From the NCBI RefSeq assembly GCF_000938305.1, contig NZ_JYMT01000004.1, positions 62,001 through 126,000 of the forward strand: a stretch of 64,000 nt of DNA, given 5' to 3'. The notes under the pieces were generated by a model. That model was not told the origin of the DNA, made no database searches, and worked only from the letters and a program-made list of their open reading frames with translations. The translations under genes and the position numbers were made by a program. Shown piece after piece: positions 62,697-64,000 of the stretch. Within the stretch, counting starts at the first letter, position 1; each line of letters starts with the position of its first letter. The stretch is from Bradyrhizobium sp. LTSP885. GTDB taxonomy: Bacteria; Pseudomonadota; Alphaproteobacteria; Rhizobiales; Xanthobacteraceae.

Positions 62697-62905
62697 TCCA
62701 TATCTCCCAGTGCAGCTTGGTCTGGATGGAAGACGAACGGGGTGGCGCGGAACCGACAGGCGATTGTAGCTCCGGTTCACTTTTTTGCGAGGGCGGCTGA
62801 GTTCGCAAATGCTTCTAAAGCTGGACTACGAGGCGGTCCCCTTGCCGAAGACGTCTCCATCCGCTCGGGACGACCTCGTGCTGGCGAGCCTCGACGATAC
62901 CAGCC

Positions 62906-64000
62906 TCACCTCGCGGTGATCGGATCAATCGCGGCCTGGCCGCTTCGCGTCAAGGCCCCGCAGCGCTCGACGTCGAAGGCCGGATCGCCGGTCCAGGAGT
63001 AGTAGAGGAGTCCGGTGAGACGCCGCTCGCGGATCCATTGCGCGAAATCGCCCATCATCTCCTGCACGAGCTGACTGCGCGCCGCCTCGTCCGCGGCGCA
63101 GGTCTTGCTGCCATAGCTGAACCCCCATTCAGTGATCCAGCACGGCTTGCCGCCGGCCGAGCCGGCAGCGGCACAGACCGGCTGGATCAGCGCCGCGAGG
63201 CGTCGCGCGCGATGGATCGCCGACGTCTTGTCGCCCGGGTGGTCGGCCCAGGGATAGGTGTGGAGATTATATGCGTCGACGAGCTGATCGAGCCCGTTGG
63301 CACGCATGAACGCGATCGTCGCGCCGACGCTCACCCCGTCATAGGGCTTCGGCGTCGGCCAGGGGCCTTCCTCGACGATGTCGACCACGCTCGTGGGCAG
63401 CAGGGGCGTATGCGTGTTCAGCCTGGAATGGTCCCGCACCTGCTTCAATGCGGCCAGGACCTTGAGATATTGTAGATAGCCTTTTGCGACCTTTTGTCCT
63501 TCGGGATCATGATAGAGATCGTTCAGCCCCAGCACCCGGCCCTGGCCCGGAAGGCTGAAGTCTGGATTGTCCCCGGCCATGTTGATCTCGTTCTCGAACT
63601 CCAGGGCGGCGAGGGCGATGCCGTCGGCGTCGAGCTTGTCTAGGAGTTGCTGAAAATACGGTCGGGACAGCTCCGGGCTGAGAGAGGAGATCAGCGGTCC
63701 TGCCCACATGTTTGGAAATTCCTTCGCCCGGTAAGGCCGCTGCGGGGCGTCGGGCGGATAGAGGCCGTGGAGAATGAGATCGACCGCGATGTTGTGGGTA
63801 TGGGCCCGCGCGATGAAGGCGATGTTCTTGTCCAGATCCTGCTGATACATGCCGAACCGGATCACGCGCACGCCGGCGGACGCGATCCGGGCGAGCGCGG
63901 CATCCTGTTCCGCCTCGCTGAACTGCAACGGATGCACGAAATCGACGCCGCGGACGGCGTTTTGGGCACGGGCCGCCAGCGGCGCGAACAGCAAGACCAA
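62906..64000 (-). CDS. Secreted glycoside-hydrolase-like protein, clan GH-A type, N-terminus cut off
   Basis: At least 364 residues; the frame is open to the window edge. A hydrophobic segment ending AARAQN looks like the end of a signal peptide, so only a few residues are probably missing. Barrel features: ASAGVRVIRFGMY, the presumed acid/base in LALEFENEINMAG, LHTYPWADHPG, and the presumed nucleophile in CWITEWGFSYGS. Two conserved glutamates at strands 4 and 7 define the clan. The carbohydrate substrate cannot be named. Confidence 0.78.
   Translation of the reverse strand: MVLLFAPLAARAQNAVRGVDFVHPLQFSEAEQDAALARIASAGVRVIRFGMYQQDLDKNIAFIARAHTHNIAVDLILHGLYPPDAPQRPYRAKEFPNMWAGPLISSLSPELSRPYFQQLLDKLDADGIALAALEFENEINMAGDNPDFSLPGQGRVLGLNDLYHDPEGQKVAKGYLQYLKVLAALKQVRDHSRLNTHTPLLPTSVVDIVEEGPWPTPKPYDGVSVGATIAFMRANGLDQLVDAYNLHTYPWADHPGDKTSAIHRARRLAALIQPVCAAAGSAGGKPCWITEWGFSYGSKTCAADEAARSQLVQEMMGDFAQWIRERRLTGLLYYSWTGDPAFDVERCGALTRSGQAAIDPITAR

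Noticed and set aside
1..64000. CRISPR arrays, tRNA or rRNA genes, prophage modules
   Set aside because: No regularly spaced direct repeats, no cloverleaf-like tRNA, no rRNA sequence and no phage structural or integrase gene were found by eye.

Overview
The window looks like chromosomal DNA of a Bradyrhizobium-type alphaproteobacterium (order Hyphomicrobiales). This rests on high GC with strong GC3 coding bias, the radA-cvpA-purF order, the number of Liv-type ABC transporter parts, Omp25/31-like barrels opening with the 'AADLPAP-Y' style of N-terminus, and several families of short palindromic intergenic repeats that I recognise from Bradyrhizobium genomes. The species assignment is inference; no rRNA or tRNA gene is present to confirm it.

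Layout. 0-5 kb: housekeeping genes radA, cvpA and purF plus an SDR oxidoreductase, with a LexA-type box ahead of radA. 5.2-6.4 kb: a complete 1269-bp IS481-family element with a 5-bp target duplication, inserted in a palindromic repeat. 6.5-14.8 kb: secreted and outer-membrane proteins, an AraC regulator, an orphan Liv-type binding protein, a TetR/porin/SnoaL cluster with a clear operator palindrome, and an MFS exporter. 14.8-17.6 kb: der, a proline/alanine-rich lipoprotein and a YfgM-like protein. 17.7-20.8 kb: acyl-CoA ligase, a C-terminal remnant of panB, NnrU and a TonB-C-like secreted protein. 21-25 kb: prfC, then a guanidine-II (mini-ykkC) riboswitch controlling an SMR exporter, then a Pit phosphate transporter with a DUF47 partner. 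25-29.8 kb: a full livGFKHM operon. 30-37 kb: tandem PAS proteins, an ArsC-like protein, cytochrome P460 with a Tat-exported hydrolase, a winged-helix/TPR regulator, DctA and a GST. 37-42 kb: a phospholipase-D-like protein with a histone-H1-like tail, a DECR-like SDR, a Lin0512 protein, and a repeat-rich 1.3-kb stretch with few genes. 42.3-47.4 kb: a gntR-symporter-threonine aldolase operon and a Tat-exported beta-helix protein. 47.5-54.4 kb: a run of small enzymes and regulators (GFA, serine hydrolase, GNAT, methyltransferase, PadR, YjbR, phosphohistidine phosphatase, GlxA-like regulator, HD hydrolase). 54.8-57.4 kb: a tightly coupled five-gene cluster of a secreted protein, a DUF6152 protein, two DUF6644 membrane proteins and a cytochrome c'-like protein. 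57.5-64 kb: SRPBCC protein, class III cyclase, a regulator, a beta-propeller, an MFS transporter and a clan GH-A-like hydrolase that runs off the window.

The signals most worth following are the guanidine-II riboswitch, whose second hairpin has an alternative partner over the ribosome binding site; the coupled DUF6152/DUF6644/cytochrome operon, which may be an uncharacterised membrane redox system; the truncated panB; and the operator palindromes next to the TetR and GntR genes. All homology statements come from reading the sequence and from knowledge of the families; no database search was run.
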